This document shows, in pieces, positions 43,615 to 57,304 of a DNA stretch of 64,000 nucleotides; the first letter of the stretch is position 1, and each line of letters starts with the position of its first letter. The notes beneath the pieces are model-generated. The model was given only the letters and a program-made list of their open reading frames with translations. It was not told the DNA's origin and ran no database searches. The stretch is taken from the NCBI RefSeq assembly GCF_016805305.1, contig NZ_JAERQN010000001.1, positions 1,488,001-1,552,000 on the forward strand. The letters run 5' to 3'. Source of the DNA: Falsiroseomonas ponticola. Lineage in GTDB: Bacteria; Pseudomonadota; Alphaproteobacteria; Acetobacterales; Acetobacteraceae. The translations under genes were made by a program, and so were the position numbers.

Positions 43615-44794
43615 GTTCACTGATGAGGATGATGCCCTTCTCGAAGAACTTGGCGTCGAGGTTGATTCCAAGCGCGAGGGTAGCCGCACGCCCCGCGAAG
43701 AGCGGGTCATCGCGGGATTCGAGGAAATCCAGCGCTTCGTCGCCGAGCATGGCCGCGGGCCCCAGCATGGGGAGGAGCGGGACATCTTTGAGCGGCTCTA
43801 TGCCGTGCGGCTCGAGCGGCTGCGGGAGCTTGATGACGCCCGGATGCTACTCGCTCCCCTCGATGACCAAGGCCTGCTTTCCGCGGGGCCTCTGGCCGGC
43901 GAGACCATCCCCGACGACATTGACGATGACGAGCTGCTCAGCCAGCTCGGTGTCGACGTGGCAGCCGCCGCCGCCATCACGGATCTGCGCCACGTGCGGA
44001 CGGCGGCGGAAAAGCGCGAGGCGGAGGAGATCGCCAGCCGCGACCGCTGCGAGGATTTCGACCGCTTCAAGCCGCTGTTCCAGCAGGTACAGAAGGAACT
44101 GGATAGCGGGATCCGGCAGACACGCCCATTCGAGTTAAAGGCGGAGATTAGGCCCGGGGCGTGGTTCATCGTGGGTGGCCAGAAGGCATATGTCGCCGAA
44201 GTCGACGAGCTATTCACAAATGCGCAGGGCCGGACCGATGCCCGCCTTCGCGTGATCTTCGACAATGGCACCGAGAGCAACATGCTGATGCGCTCGCTTC
44301 AGAGGGCGCTGAACAAGGACGATACGGGGCGCAGGATCACCGATCCGGCGGTAGGGCCTCTGTTCTCGGGAGAGCAGGAGAAGGACGACCAGGCGACCGG
44401 CACCATTTACGTGTTGCGGAGCAAGTCTGATCACCCAGTGGTATCCGCCAACCGCGAGCTGGTCCACAAAATCGGCGTCACCAATACGGCAGTGCAGAAG
44501 CGCCTAGCGGGCGCACGGCTTCAGCCGACTTTCTTGATGGCCGACGTCGAGGTCATCGCGACCTATGAGCTTTTCAACATCAATCGGACTCGGCTTGAAA
44601 ACCTGATCCACCGGATTTTCGACCCTGCGCGCCTCGAGATCGAAATTAAGGACCGTTTCGGAAATCCTGTTGTGCCGCGGGAATGGTTCCTGGTGCCCCT
44701 GTTCGCCATCGATGAGGCAGTGAAAAGGATCAAGGACGGCACAATCACCAGCTACGTCTACGATCCCGGTTCAGCACGGCTCCGGCGGCGGTAA
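43607..44794 (+). CDS. GIY-YIG nuclease of the defence operon
   Basis: A GTG at 43607, eight bases inside the helicase gene, gives 395 residues. The first 250 are helical and acidic. The C-terminal domain is a T5orf172/MUG113-type GIY-YIG nuclease: GTIYVLRS (266-272), KIGVT (288-292), Arg299 and Glu331 in LENLIH. It is the likely DNA-cutting subunit. A stable hairpin at 44850-44869 follows and may end the operon. Confidence 0.85.
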   Translation: MAKFTDEDDALLEELGVEVDSKREGSRTPREERVIAGFEEIQRFVAEHGRGPQHGEERDIFERLYAVRLERLRELDDARMLLAPLDDQGLLSAGPLAGETIPDDIDDDELLSQLGVDVAAAAAITDLRHVRTAAEKREAEEIASRDRCEDFDRFKPLFQQVQKELDSGIRQTRPFELKAEIRPGAWFIVGGQKAYVAEVDELFTNAQGRTDARLRVIFDNGTESNMLMRSLQRALNKDDTGRRITDPAVGPLFSGEQEKDDQATGTIYVLRSKSDHPVVSANRELVHKIGVTNTAVQKRLAGARLQPTFLMADVEVIATYELFNINRTRLENLIHRIFDPARLEIEIKDRFGNPVVPREWFLVPLFAIDEAVKRIKDGTITSYVYDPGSARLRRR

Positions 44795-44849
44795 CACCTG
44801 TGCGAAGACGGGTAGCACGCATAATCCACGCGGTAGGGGGATGGAGGAC

Positions 44850-44869
44850 ATTCCGCGAAATTGCGGAAT
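44850..44869 (+). terminator. Hairpin after the defence operon
   Basis: ATTCCGC (44850-44856) pairs perfectly with GCGGAAT (44863-44869) around a six-base loop, 56 bp after the GIY-YIG stop. No U-tract of note follows, so termination efficiency is uncertain. It separates the operon from the next gene at 44925. Confidence 0.45.
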
Positions 44870-44924
44870 CTAGCCTGACTTTGGCTTTCGCCCCGGCCAC
44901 CATGCAGGTGCTGGAAGCGGCACA

Positions 44925-45761
44925 GTGATTTTCTCGCCACAATGGCATGCGCTTGGCCGAGAGGCTGAACTGGCGGCGGAGCAGCTGGCAACAGGCGTCA
45001 CCCAACTCGGGCGAGCCAACCACGCCCAAAAGGGTCTCTATTTGCAGGCATTCTTCGCCCTATCCATTGGCCTCGAGCGTTTAGCAAAGCTTGTTCTCGT
45101 CGCTGATCACGCGATCAACAACGGCGGGGCATGGATGGACGACGCGACGCTGAAGAAGGTCGGCCACGACATCGACGCGCTGCTTCGGGCTTCCGAAGCA
45201 GTCGGGCTTTCCCTCGGGTTGCAGGAAGCCTGGGGAGCGCGACCGTCTTCGCCGATCCATGCTGCGATCATCGGCAACCTGACCGACTTCGCCAAACTGA
45301 GCCGCTACTACAACCTCGCGTCGCTGTCCGGCGGCAAGGCCTCTCAACTTCCCGAGCCGATCCAGCGGTGGTGGAACGAGGTTGCGACACCTATCCTTGC
45401 TCTGCACGGAGGTGGTCGCCGCGCGATGGCTCGTAGGGATCAGGTAGCCGCATTCGCAGTGCCCCTGGAAGGTGTATCCGTGGTGATACATCATGCGGAG
45501 GGAGGCCTGCCGATCCGGTCCGTGGAAGCCATGATGCAGCAAGCGCAGTCCGCTCCTGTGGTGCAGCGCTATGGTCGGCTGTATGTCATGCAGATTATCC
45601 GGTGGCTTTCGACCATCCTCGTCGAGTTAGCTTCGAAAGGTGCTTACCAGCATCGGCTCGAAGCTTTTTTGGCTCTACCGGAGCCATTCGCGTTGTTTCG
45701 AAATGACGATACCTATTTGCTCGGACGGAAGAGATGGTCCTGCTACCGACTGGGGCACTGA
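44925..45761 (+). CDS. HEPN/AbiV-like protein next to defence operon
   Basis: This 278-residue protein starts at a GTG. It is helical, with GLERLAKLVLVADHAIN and a following KKVGHDIDALL. That pattern recalls the HEPN-fold AbiV-like proteins of phage defence, in which a Lys/Arg and a nearby His form an RNase site. The match is by pattern only. It is in the same direction, 130 bp after the GIY-YIG gene, and may add an abortive-infection function. Confidence 0.5.
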   Translation: MIFSPQWHALGREAELAAEQLATGVTQLGRANHAQKGLYLQAFFALSIGLERLAKLVLVADHAINNGGAWMDDATLKKVGHDIDALLRASEAVGLSLGLQEAWGARPSSPIHAAIIGNLTDFAKLSRYYNLASLSGGKASQLPEPIQRWWNEVATPILALHGGGRRAMARRDQVAAFAVPLEGVSVVIHHAEGGLPIRSVEAMMQQAQSAPVVQRYGRLYVMQIIRWLSTILVELASKGAYQHRLEAFLALPEPFALFRNDDTYLLGRKRWSCYRLGH

Positions 45762-46238
45762 CAGCCGCAGATTTTCGAGGTGCTCGGCTGGCTTTGGACA
45801 GTTGGAGCGGGATCGTCAGACGCGGACTGGCTGATTGCGGCCAGGAATTCAGCGGCCAGGACCGATCGGCAGGGCAATGGTAAGCGCAACTTCTGACTGA
45901 GCCAAGTGCTACAATCTGGTGTTTTTTCAATGCCCTAAACCTTGTAGGGAAAATCACCCTACCCTCAAGGTCCGGAGAGAATTCCCTCTCTCTGCGCGGA
46001 AATCCGCGGTCATTCCCGCCGCGCACCATCTAGCCCGGCACGCAAACCGCAGCCAAACCTGCGCCTCAGCGCGGTGCCCCCGGAGGGGGAGACTATTTGT
46101 GGGAACCTCGACTGGAGCAGCGGTGGGAACCGGAATCCAACCTTCTCTGGTTGCCGTGAGACGCGTCTCGCCTGTTGAGGCGCCGATCACGTCCGTCAAC
46201 GTGGTGTAAATTGCTGCGGGTTTTGATCTGGCCAAAGG
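45762..46238. other. Gene-free region with three tandem hairpins
   Basis: No credible gene is seen. Three adjacent inverted repeats occur: GTAGGG/CCCTAC (45944-45949, 45957-45962), GAGAG/CTCTC (45975-45979, 45986-45990) and CGCGGA/TCCGCG (45995-46000, 46003-46008). A run of six T precedes them at 45922-45927. The cluster may be an attachment region, an RNA structure, or the residue of a mobile element. Confidence 0.5.
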
Positions 46239-46412
46239 TCAGGCGGCCTTGGGTGGGATTAGGAGAGTTTCGTTGGTCTGGGACGGATTGAGCAGCTCAG
46301 CCATGGCCTCGACGCCCATGTAGCGGTGCTGCAACTGCCACTCATCATTGGCTTCCAGCAGCACGGCGCCGATGAGGCGAATGATCGATGCCTCATTGGG
46401 AAAGACCCCATT
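46239..46412 (-). pseudogene. IS256-family (Mutator) transposase, C-terminal remnant
   Basis: The minus-strand frame ending at 46239 reads VFPNEASIIRLIGAVLLEAN, then DEWQLQHRYMGVEAMAELL, the characteristic C-terminal sequence of IS256-family transposases. Upstream of about 46412 the homology stops and the DDE catalytic domain is absent. It is an insertion scar beside the lactate island. Confidence 0.8.
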
Positions 46413-46758
46413 AGCGGTCCCAGGGCAAGCACCGCTACATCGCCGTTACCCGCGCGTCGCCCGGCATCAGCCCTCCGCCGACCCCATAGGCAGACCAACG
46501 AGGGGTTTCTGGAGGGGGCCACCTGATCGACGAGGATGGGCCGTGAGAGGAAGCCCCCAAGCCCGTAGGCAGGGGTGCCGCGAGGCTGGTCGGCCGGGGG
46601 CGGCGGTCGATCGATTACTTCGGCCGGCGTGGCGGTGAGAAGGACGGAGCCGCGCGGTAGCGCGTCGTCCGAAAGCAACGGAACAGGCTGACGGATCGAC
46701 AACCGAACACTCAGCGCGACCACCACACACAGCAATCCGCCATCATGCCCTGACGACG
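46413..46758. other. Degenerate DNA between IS remnant and regulator gene
   Basis: This stretch of about 350 bp holds only overlapping low-quality frames on both strands. I see no gene, RNA or clear inverted repeats. It probably consists of decayed insertion-element sequence. Confidence 0.45.
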
Positions 46759-47610
46759 TCAGCCGGCACCACCCTTTGGCGGTTCCGCGGGAGGTGATTT
46801 GCGGCGATACTGCGCGGTGCCGCTGAGTGAATCCAGGTCCAGCAGGGCCAGGCGCTTGCGCGCCACCCAATCGCGCATCTGCTCGGTTTCGGCCAGCTTG
46901 AAGGCTTCGCGCACGAAATCGATATGCGCCTCTGCCGCCGCCGCAGCCCGCTGCGGCTCACCGCACAGGACGGCTTCGGCGATGGCCGCGTGCTGCTCCA
47001 GAAGCCGATCACGCGCGTCGGCACGGCCGTAGAGGAAGTTGCGATTGTAGAACACGCCGCGCGCCATCAGCTCGTAGATCGAAGCCATCACCTGACTGAG
47101 CATTGCGTTGTGGGCAGCATCGACGATCGCCGCGTGGAACTTCACATCAAGATCGGCCTCGCGTGCCGTATCGAAATCGGTGTGTGCCTCACGCATCGCC
47201 TCGATGATGCGCCTGATGATGGTGCGGTCGGTTTCGGTGGCGCGCTGCGCCGCCAGGAAAGTTGCGAAGCCTTCGGTCTCCTGGCGGAATTCGAGATAGC
47301 CCAGGAAGGCCGCTGGATGCCGGGCGAAAAGCTCAAGCATCGCCGGCGATAGCGCCGTGCCGATCAAGGCCGCGACATAGGTCCCGTCGCCTTGTCGCGC
47401 CACGACAAGGCCGCGCGCCTCGAGGGCCGCGAGCGCATCGCGCAGCTTCAGGCGTGAAACGCCCAGCCGTTCGGCCAATTCGCGTTCCGGCGGCAGACGC
47501 TGGCCGGAGCGGAGCACGCCATCGACCAGCAGGCGCTCGATCTGCTCGATCACCGCCTCGGCGACCGTGTCGACCTCAATCGGTTCGAAGGTTTCCCCGC
47601 TGACCTTCAT
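46759..47610 (-). CDS. FadR/GntR-family regulator of the lactate island (LldR/PdhR-like)
   Basis: Starting at the ATG at 47610 gives 283 residues. An N-terminal GntR winged helix (about 12-78: LRSGQRLPPERELAERLGVSRLKLRDAL) is followed by a helical FCD ligand-binding domain with FHAAIVDAAHN. FadR-type regulators of this build bind lactate (LldR) or pyruvate (PdhR). It is divergent from lldP across a 428-bp gap containing ATTGG/CCAAT inverted repeats. It is likely the local repressor of the lactate and pyruvate genes. Confidence 0.85.
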   Translation of the reverse strand: MKVSGETFEPIEVDTVAEAVIEQIERLLVDGVLRSGQRLPPERELAERLGVSRLKLRDALAALEARGLVVARQGDGTYVAALIGTALSPAMLELFARHPAAFLGYLEFRQETEGFATFLAAQRATETDRTIIRRIIEAMREAHTDFDTAREADLDVKFHAAIVDAAHNAMLSQVMASIYELMARGVFYNRNFLYGRADARDRLLEQHAAIAEAVLCGEPQRAAAAAEAHIDFVREAFKLAETEQMRDWVARKRLALLDLDSLSGTAQYRRKSPPAEPPKGGAG

Positions 47611-48038
47611 GCGCGCTCCATCTGGCAAGCTCCGACGTGTTCGTGACAGCTACTTGGTCTGAAATCTGCACCATTCAACTCGGTATCGCCGATCCTCACC
47701 AGGATGAATTTGGCTCCGATTGGCAATCGCAGAAACGGAAAGGCGGCATATCGGGAGATGATGGCTGGCAGATGAAAACCAATCCACACGAATGATTCCT
47801 GATGACTCGCAAAGATTGGTTTATTAACTAACCCAATATGGCGCGTTCAAGGACGCCATGGGTCAACCTTCGGCTGCTCCGGGTCGTGCCTTCGCGGGCG
47901 CGGTGCCGATCGGTCGGCGGATGACATGCAAGGAGGAGGAACCACGGAAAGTACCGGCAGCACCCGACAACCGCGCGACCCGCTCCTGCGGCGCTTCGGC
48001 GCCCAAGAAACCGCCAACCCATCAAGGAACTCCATCCC
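47611..48038. promoter_or_regulatory. Divergent control region of regulator and lldP
   Basis: The gap contains a 13-bp palindrome CGATTG-G-CAATCG (47717-47729). It also has a 9-bp inverted repeat AAACCAATC/GATTGGTTT (47776-47784, 47814-47822) and ATTGG-N13-CCAAT (47815-47837). They share the ATTGG half-site and are candidate operators of the GntR-type regulator. The rest shows no gene I trust; a short plus-strand frame from 47858 overlaps the lldP start. AGGAGG at 47931-47936 has no plausible gene behind it. Confidence 0.5.
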
Positions 48039-49703
48039 ATGATCTGGTCCCAGGTCTATGACCCCATGGGCAGCATGCTGCTGTCCACGCTTCTCGGCGC
48101 GCTGCCGGTCGTGGTGCTGCTCGGCGCCATCGGCATTTTCGAGATGAAGGCGCACTACGCGGCCCTGCTCGGGCTTGCCTGTTCGCTCGCCGTCGCGGTG
48201 CTGGGCTTTGGCATGCCGACAGGCATGGCGGGCATGTCCGCCGTTTATGGCGCCGCCTTCGGCCTGCTGCCGATCGGCTGGATCGTGCTGAACGTCATCT
48301 TTCTCTACCAGCTGACGAACGAGAAGGGCGAGTTCGACGTCCTGCGCAACAGCATCCGCGGCCTGTCCGATGACAAGCGGCTGCAACTGCTGTTCATCGC
48401 CTTCTGCTTCGGCGCCTTCTTCGAGGGCGCGGCCGGCTTCGGCACCCCCGTCGCGGTCACCGCGGCGATGCTGATCGGCCTGGGCTTCTCGCCGCTCGCC
48501 GCCTCCGGCCTGTCGCTCATCGCCAATACCGCGCCCGTCGCCTATGGCGCGCTCGGCACGCCGGTGATCGCGCTCTCGGCGGTGACCGGGCTCGACCTGT
48601 TGGAACTCAGCGGCATGATCGGCCGCCAACTGCCCTTCTTCTCGGTCATCGTGCCGTTCTGGCTGATCTGGGCCTTCGTCGGTTTCCGCAAGATGATGGA
48701 GGTGTGGCCTGCGCTGCTGGTCGCCGGCGTCTCCTTCGCCGTGCCGCAGTACCTGGTCTCGAACTTCCACGGGCCGTGGCTGGTCGATGTCGTCGCCGCC
48801 ATCGTGTCCATGCTGTGCCTGGCGGGCTTCCTCCAGGTCTGGCGCCCCAAGGTGGCGATGAACGAGGCACCGACCGACTGGTCCTCGAAGGATCTGCCCG
48901 AGCAGCCGCTGGACCAGCAGGCGGAGAATGCGCCCCGCGGCGCCGTCATCAGGGCCTGGATGCCTTGGGTGATCCTGAGCGCCTTCGTCTTCGCCTGGGG
49001 CACTCCCCAGATCAAGAAGGCGCTGGACGGCATCTTTGCGATGCGGATCCCCGTCGAGGGGCTGCACAACCTGGTGCAGAAAGTCCCGCCCGTGGTGGCC
49101 GCCCCACACTTCGAATCGGCGATCTTCAACTTCAACATCCTGTCCATGACCGGCACCGGCATCCTGCTCGCCGCCCTGCTTTCCGGCCTTCTGCTCGGCT
49201 ACCGCCCGATGGAGCTGGTGCGGATGTATGGCCGCACCTTCTACCTGATCCGATACTCGCTGGTGACCATCGCCTGCATGCTCTCGCTCGGCTTCGTCAC
49301 CCGCTACTCGGGCACCGACGCCACGCTGGGTCTGGCCTTCGCCCAGACCGGCTGGCTCTACCCGCTGTTCGGCACCCTGCTCGGCTGGGTCGGCGTCGCG
49401 GTCACCGGCTCCGACACCGCCTCCAACGTGCTGTTCGGCGGTCTGCAGAAGATCACCGCGCAGCAGCTTGGCATCAACCCCGTGCTGATGGCCGCGGCCA
49501 ACAGCTCGGGCGGCGTGATGGGCAAGATGATCGACGCGCAGAGCATCGTCGTCGCCTCCACCGCGACCAAGTGGTACGGGCATGAGGGAAGCATCCTGCG
49601 CTACGTGTTCTTCCACTCCATCGCCCTCGCCGTCCTGGTCGGGTTGCTGGTCATGCTCCAGGCCTATGTCCACCCCTTCACGCTGATGGTGCCCGCGCAA
49701 TAG
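48039..49703 (+). CDS. lldP: L-lactate permease
   Basis: This 554-residue LctP-family transporter has about 12-14 membrane helices. Family motifs include FFEGAAGFGTPVAVTAAML, IANTAPVAYGALGTPV and GVAVTGSDTASNVLFGGLQ. The family moves L- and D-lactate (and glycolate) into the cell with protons. It is the first gene of the lactate island and divergent from the regulator. The distance to dld (121 bp) allows co-transcription. Confidence 0.95.
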   Translation: MIWSQVYDPMGSMLLSTLLGALPVVVLLGAIGIFEMKAHYAALLGLACSLAVAVLGFGMPTGMAGMSAVYGAAFGLLPIGWIVLNVIFLYQLTNEKGEFDVLRNSIRGLSDDKRLQLLFIAFCFGAFFEGAAGFGTPVAVTAAMLIGLGFSPLAASGLSLIANTAPVAYGALGTPVIALSAVTGLDLLELSGMIGRQLPFFSVIVPFWLIWAFVGFRKMMEVWPALLVAGVSFAVPQYLVSNFHGPWLVDVVAAIVSMLCLAGFLQVWRPKVAMNEAPTDWSSKDLPEQPLDQQAENAPRGAVIRAWMPWVILSAFVFAWGTPQIKKALDGIFAMRIPVEGLHNLVQKVPPVVAAPHFESAIFNFNILSMTGTGILLAALLSGLLLGYRPMELVRMYGRTFYLIRYSLVTIACMLSLGFVTRYSGTDATLGLAFAQTGWLYPLFGTLLGWVGVAVTGSDTASNVLFGGLQKITAQQLGINPVLMAAANSSGGVMGKMIDAQSIVVASTATKWYGHEGSILRYVFFHSIALAVLVGLLVMLQAYVHPFTLMVPAQ

Positions 49704-49824
49704 CGCCCGCGGATCGGGGCGGCCGGCCATGCCTGGCCGCCCCGATCACCCCCGCTCACCGCCTGACCAGGAAAAGATCGCGCCGCGACAAGACGGCGCG
49801 CAGCAACAGGAGGCGACCCAGGAC

Positions 49825-51546
49825 ATGTCCATCACCGAGCCATCGCCGACCGGCTTTCTCGATGCGCTGCGTGCCGCCGTCGGTGCCCAGAACGTACTGA
49901 CCGATCCGCAGCGGACCGAGCGCTTCCGCCGCGGCTGGCGCTCCGGCGGCGGCGATGCCGAGGCGGTGGTCTGCCCCGGCACGCTGCTGGAATTGTGGCG
50001 CGTGCTGCAGGCCGCCGTCGCGGCCAACCGGATCGTCATCATGCAGGCCTCCAACACCGGCCTGACCGAGGGGTCCGCCCCGAACGGCAGCTACGACCGC
50101 GAGGTCATCGTCATCAGCACGCTGCGGCTGGATCGGCTGCACCTTCTGGCCGATGGGCGCCAGATTGTCAGCCATCCCGGCGGTACGCTGTATGCGCTGG
50201 AGAAGCTGCTGGCGCCGCTCGGTCGGCAGCCGCACTCGGTGATCGGTTCGTCCTGCATCGGCGCCTCGGTCATCGGCGGCGTGTGCAACAATTCAGGCGG
50301 CGCGCTGGTCCGCCGCGGCCCCGCCTTCACCGAGCTCGCCCTCTACGCCCAGTTGCACGCCGATGGCCGGCTGGAGCTGGTGAACCATCTGGGCATCCGG
50401 CTTGGCGACACGCCGGAGGAGATCCTGGGCCGGCTCGACCGCGGCGCCATCGCCGAGGCGGATATCGACTGGAATGCCGGCCGCGCCTCGGATGACGACT
50501 ACGCGACGCGCGTGCGCGACATAGACGCGCCAAGTCCTGCCCGCTTCAACGCCGATCCGCGCGGGCTGCGGGAGGCCTCGGGCTGCGCCGGCAAGCTTGC
50601 CGTCTTTGCCGTGCGCCTCGATACCTTTCCCGTCGAGCAGGACGCGCAGGTCTATTACATCGGCACCAACGCGCCGTCCGACCTGACCCTGCTGCGGCGC
50701 CGCCTTCTGCGTGACCTGCCAAACCTGCCGATCAGCGGCGAATACCTGCACCGCGACATGTTCGACATGGCGCGTGTCTATGGCAAGGACACGCTGCTGC
50801 TGATCCATTGGCTCGGCACCGACTACCTGCCGCGCATGTTCGCCGCCAAGGCTCGGGCGGATGCGTGGCTGAAGAAGCGGGCCTGGGCGCCGCGCCACCT
50901 GTCGGACCGCGTGATCCAGGCCGCCGCGCGCCTGCTGCCCGAAGCGCTGCCGCGGCGCATGCTCGCCTTCCGCGACCGCTTCGAGCACCACCTGATCCTG
51001 AAGGTCGACGCCGAAAGCGTCGCCGCGACCGAGGCGATCCTGCACGAGGTTCTGGGGCCCGAGGGTTGGTTCCGTTGCGATGCGGCCGAGGCGAAGAAGG
51101 CCATGCTGCACCGCTTCGCCGCCGCGGGCGCCGTGGTGCGCTACCAGGCGGTGCACGCGGCCGCGGTGGGCGAGGTGCTGGCGCTGGACATCGCGCTGCG
51201 GCGCAACGACGCGGAATGGTTCGAGGTGCTGCCGCCGGATATCGCCGAGGATGTCGAGGCGCGGCTCTACTATGGCCACTTCTTCTGCCACGTCCTGCAC
51301 CAGGACTACATCCTGCGCCGCGGTGCCGATGCCCCTGCGGTGAAGGCGCGGATGCTCGCGCTGCTCGACAGCCGGGGCGCGGAATACCCCGCCGAGCACA
51401 ATGTCGGCCACCTGTACGAGGCCAAGCCGCAGCTGCGCGCCTTCTACGAATGTCTCGACCCCACCAACAGCTTCAACCCGGGCATCGGCAAGACCTCGCG
51501 GCAGCAACGTCGCTTCGCCGCCTGCCCCGACTGCCCCCCCGCCTGA
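49825..51546 (+). CDS. dld: Quinone-dependent D-lactate dehydrogenase
   Basis: The ATG at 49825, after CAGGAGGCGACC, gives 573 residues. It has an FAD-binding PCMH domain (about 20-240, with NTGLTEGSAPNG and SVIGGVCNNSGGALVRRG) and the membrane-binding/cap region typical of Dld. It oxidises D-lactate to pyruvate with electrons to quinone at the inner membrane face. Upstream frame extension to 49729 is not protein-like. The gene lies between the permease and the pyruvate dehydrogenase genes. Confidence 0.93.
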   Translation: MSITEPSPTGFLDALRAAVGAQNVLTDPQRTERFRRGWRSGGGDAEAVVCPGTLLELWRVLQAAVAANRIVIMQASNTGLTEGSAPNGSYDREVIVISTLRLDRLHLLADGRQIVSHPGGTLYALEKLLAPLGRQPHSVIGSSCIGASVIGGVCNNSGGALVRRGPAFTELALYAQLHADGRLELVNHLGIRLGDTPEEILGRLDRGAIAEADIDWNAGRASDDDYATRVRDIDAPSPARFNADPRGLREASGCAGKLAVFAVRLDTFPVEQDAQVYYIGTNAPSDLTLLRRRLLRDLPNLPISGEYLHRDMFDMARVYGKDTLLLIHWLGTDYLPRMFAAKARADAWLKKRAWAPRHLSDRVIQAAARLLPEALPRRMLAFRDRFEHHLILKVDAESVAATEAILHEVLGPEGWFRCDAAEAKKAMLHRFAAAGAVVRYQAVHAAAVGEVLALDIALRRNDAEWFEVLPPDIAEDVEARLYYGHFFCHVLHQDYILRRGADAPAVKARMLALLDSRGAEYPAEHNVGHLYEAKPQLRAFYECLDPTNSFNPGIGKTSRQQRRFAACPDCPPA

Positions 51547-51578
51547 CCCCCCCGCCACGAGAAATGAGGAACACAGGA

Positions 51579-54230
<2,652 letters not shown>

Positions 54231-54257
54231 TCACAGAACCCCAAGGGAAGACATGCC

Positions 54258-55523
54258 ATGTCGATGATCGAAGTGACCGTGCCGGATATCGGCGATTTCA
54301 GGGATGTGCCCGTCATCACCGTGATGGTGAAGCCGGGCGACCATGTGGCGGTCGATGACCCGCTGATCGAGCTGGAATCGGACAAGGCGACGCTCGAAGT
54401 GCCCTCGCCCGCGGTGGGCGATGTGCGGGAGATCCGCCTGAAGCCCGGCGACCGCGTCTCGCAGGGCGCGTTGATCCTGCTGCTCGAGGTGGCCGATGCG
54501 CGCGCTCCCGTCGCCCCCCCGAATCCCGCCGGGACGCAGGAACCGGAGGCGCAGAAGCCGCAGGCCATGCCCACCGCCGCCATCGCACCAGCCCCGGCGG
54601 CGGCGACGCCCCCTGCCATCGGGCACGCATCCCCGTCGGTGCGGGCCTTCGCCCGCCAGCTTGGCATCGATCTGGCGAAGGTCACGCCCTCGGGCCGCAA
54701 GGGCCGCATCCTGCGCGAGGACCTGACCGCCGCCGTGAAGGCCACGGCGCCCGCGCCCGCGCCCGCCCCGGCGCCCAGCGGCGGCATGGGCATTCCGCCC
54801 ATCCCGGTGGTGGACTTCACGAAATTCGGCCCGGTCGAAGATGTCGAGATGGCCCGGATCAAGAAGCTCTCCGGCCCCGCGCTGCATCGCTCCTGGCTCA
54901 ACATCCCGCATGTCACGCACCAGGAGGAAGCGGACATCACGGGCATCGACGCCTATCGCCGCGAACTTGACGATGCGGCGAAGCCCGAGGGCTACCGCGT
55001 CACGCTGCTGTCCTTCCTGATCAAGGCCAGCGTCAGCGCCCTGAAGACGCACTGGGAGGTCAACAGCTCGATCCATCCCGATGGCGACAAGCTGATCCGC
55101 AAATCCTACTGGAACATCGGCTTCGCCGCCGACACGCCGCAGGGCCTGGTGGTGCCGGTGATCAAGGCGGCCGACCGCAAGGGCATCGTCGAGATCTCGA
55201 AGGAACTCGGCGAGCTTTCGGCCAAGGCACGCAAGGGCGAGCTGAAGGGGCCGGACATGCAGGGGGCGACCTTCACCATCTCCTCGCTGGGCGGCATCGG
55301 CGGCACCGGCTTCACGCCCATCGTGAACGCGCCGGAGGTGGCGATCCTGGGTGTCACGCGCTCGCGCATGGCGCCGGTCTGGGACGGCGAGAAATTCATC
55401 CCGCGCAACATGGTGCCCCTGTCGATGAGCTACGACCACCGCGCCATCGATGGTGCCCTCGCGGCGCGCTTCTGCGCCACGCTGAAACACCTGCTCGGCG
55501 ACGTCCGCCGGCTGGTCCTGTGA
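54258..55523 (+). CDS. aceF: Pyruvate dehydrogenase E2 (dihydrolipoamide acetyltransferase)
   Basis: This 421-residue protein has one lipoyl domain (Lys43 in ESDKATLEV), an Ala/Pro linker and an E1/E3-binding domain (about 127-160, SPSVRAFARQLGIDLAKVTP). The catalytic domain ends with DHRAIDG (393-399), containing the active His. It transfers acetyl groups to CoA and forms the core of the complex. It starts 27 bp after aceE, and its stop lies just upstream of the lpd start. Confidence 0.95.
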   Translation: MSMIEVTVPDIGDFRDVPVITVMVKPGDHVAVDDPLIELESDKATLEVPSPAVGDVREIRLKPGDRVSQGALILLLEVADARAPVAPPNPAGTQEPEAQKPQAMPTAAIAPAPAAATPPAIGHASPSVRAFARQLGIDLAKVTPSGRKGRILREDLTAAVKATAPAPAPAPAPSGGMGIPPIPVVDFTKFGPVEDVEMARIKKLSGPALHRSWLNIPHVTHQEEADITGIDAYRRELDDAAKPEGYRVTLLSFLIKASVSALKTHWEVNSSIHPDGDKLIRKSYWNIGFAADTPQGLVVPVIKAADRKGIVEISKELGELSAKARKGELKGPDMQGATFTISSLGGIGGTGFTPIVNAPEVAILGVTRSRMAPVWDGEKFIPRNMVPLSMSYDHRAIDGALAARFCATLKHLLGDVRRLVL

Positions 55524-55534
55524 GGAGCACGGCC

Positions 55535-57238
<1,704 letters not shown>

Positions 57239-57304
57239 CTTTCAGCGCCGGGGCGCGCGTCCCGCAGCCCCCAGCACTTGTCCAGCAGACCGGAGGAAAC
57301 GTTC

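Noticed and set aside
37025..44794. BREX, DISARM or type I restriction system
   Set aside because: No PglZ, BrxL, DrmA/B, HsdS or HsdR-type domains are visible. Only the methyltransferase-plus-helicase theme is shared.
45595..46029. Minus-strand 144-codon frame overlapping the HEPN-like gene
   Set aside because: Unnatural composition, and it runs through the hairpin cluster. No motif.
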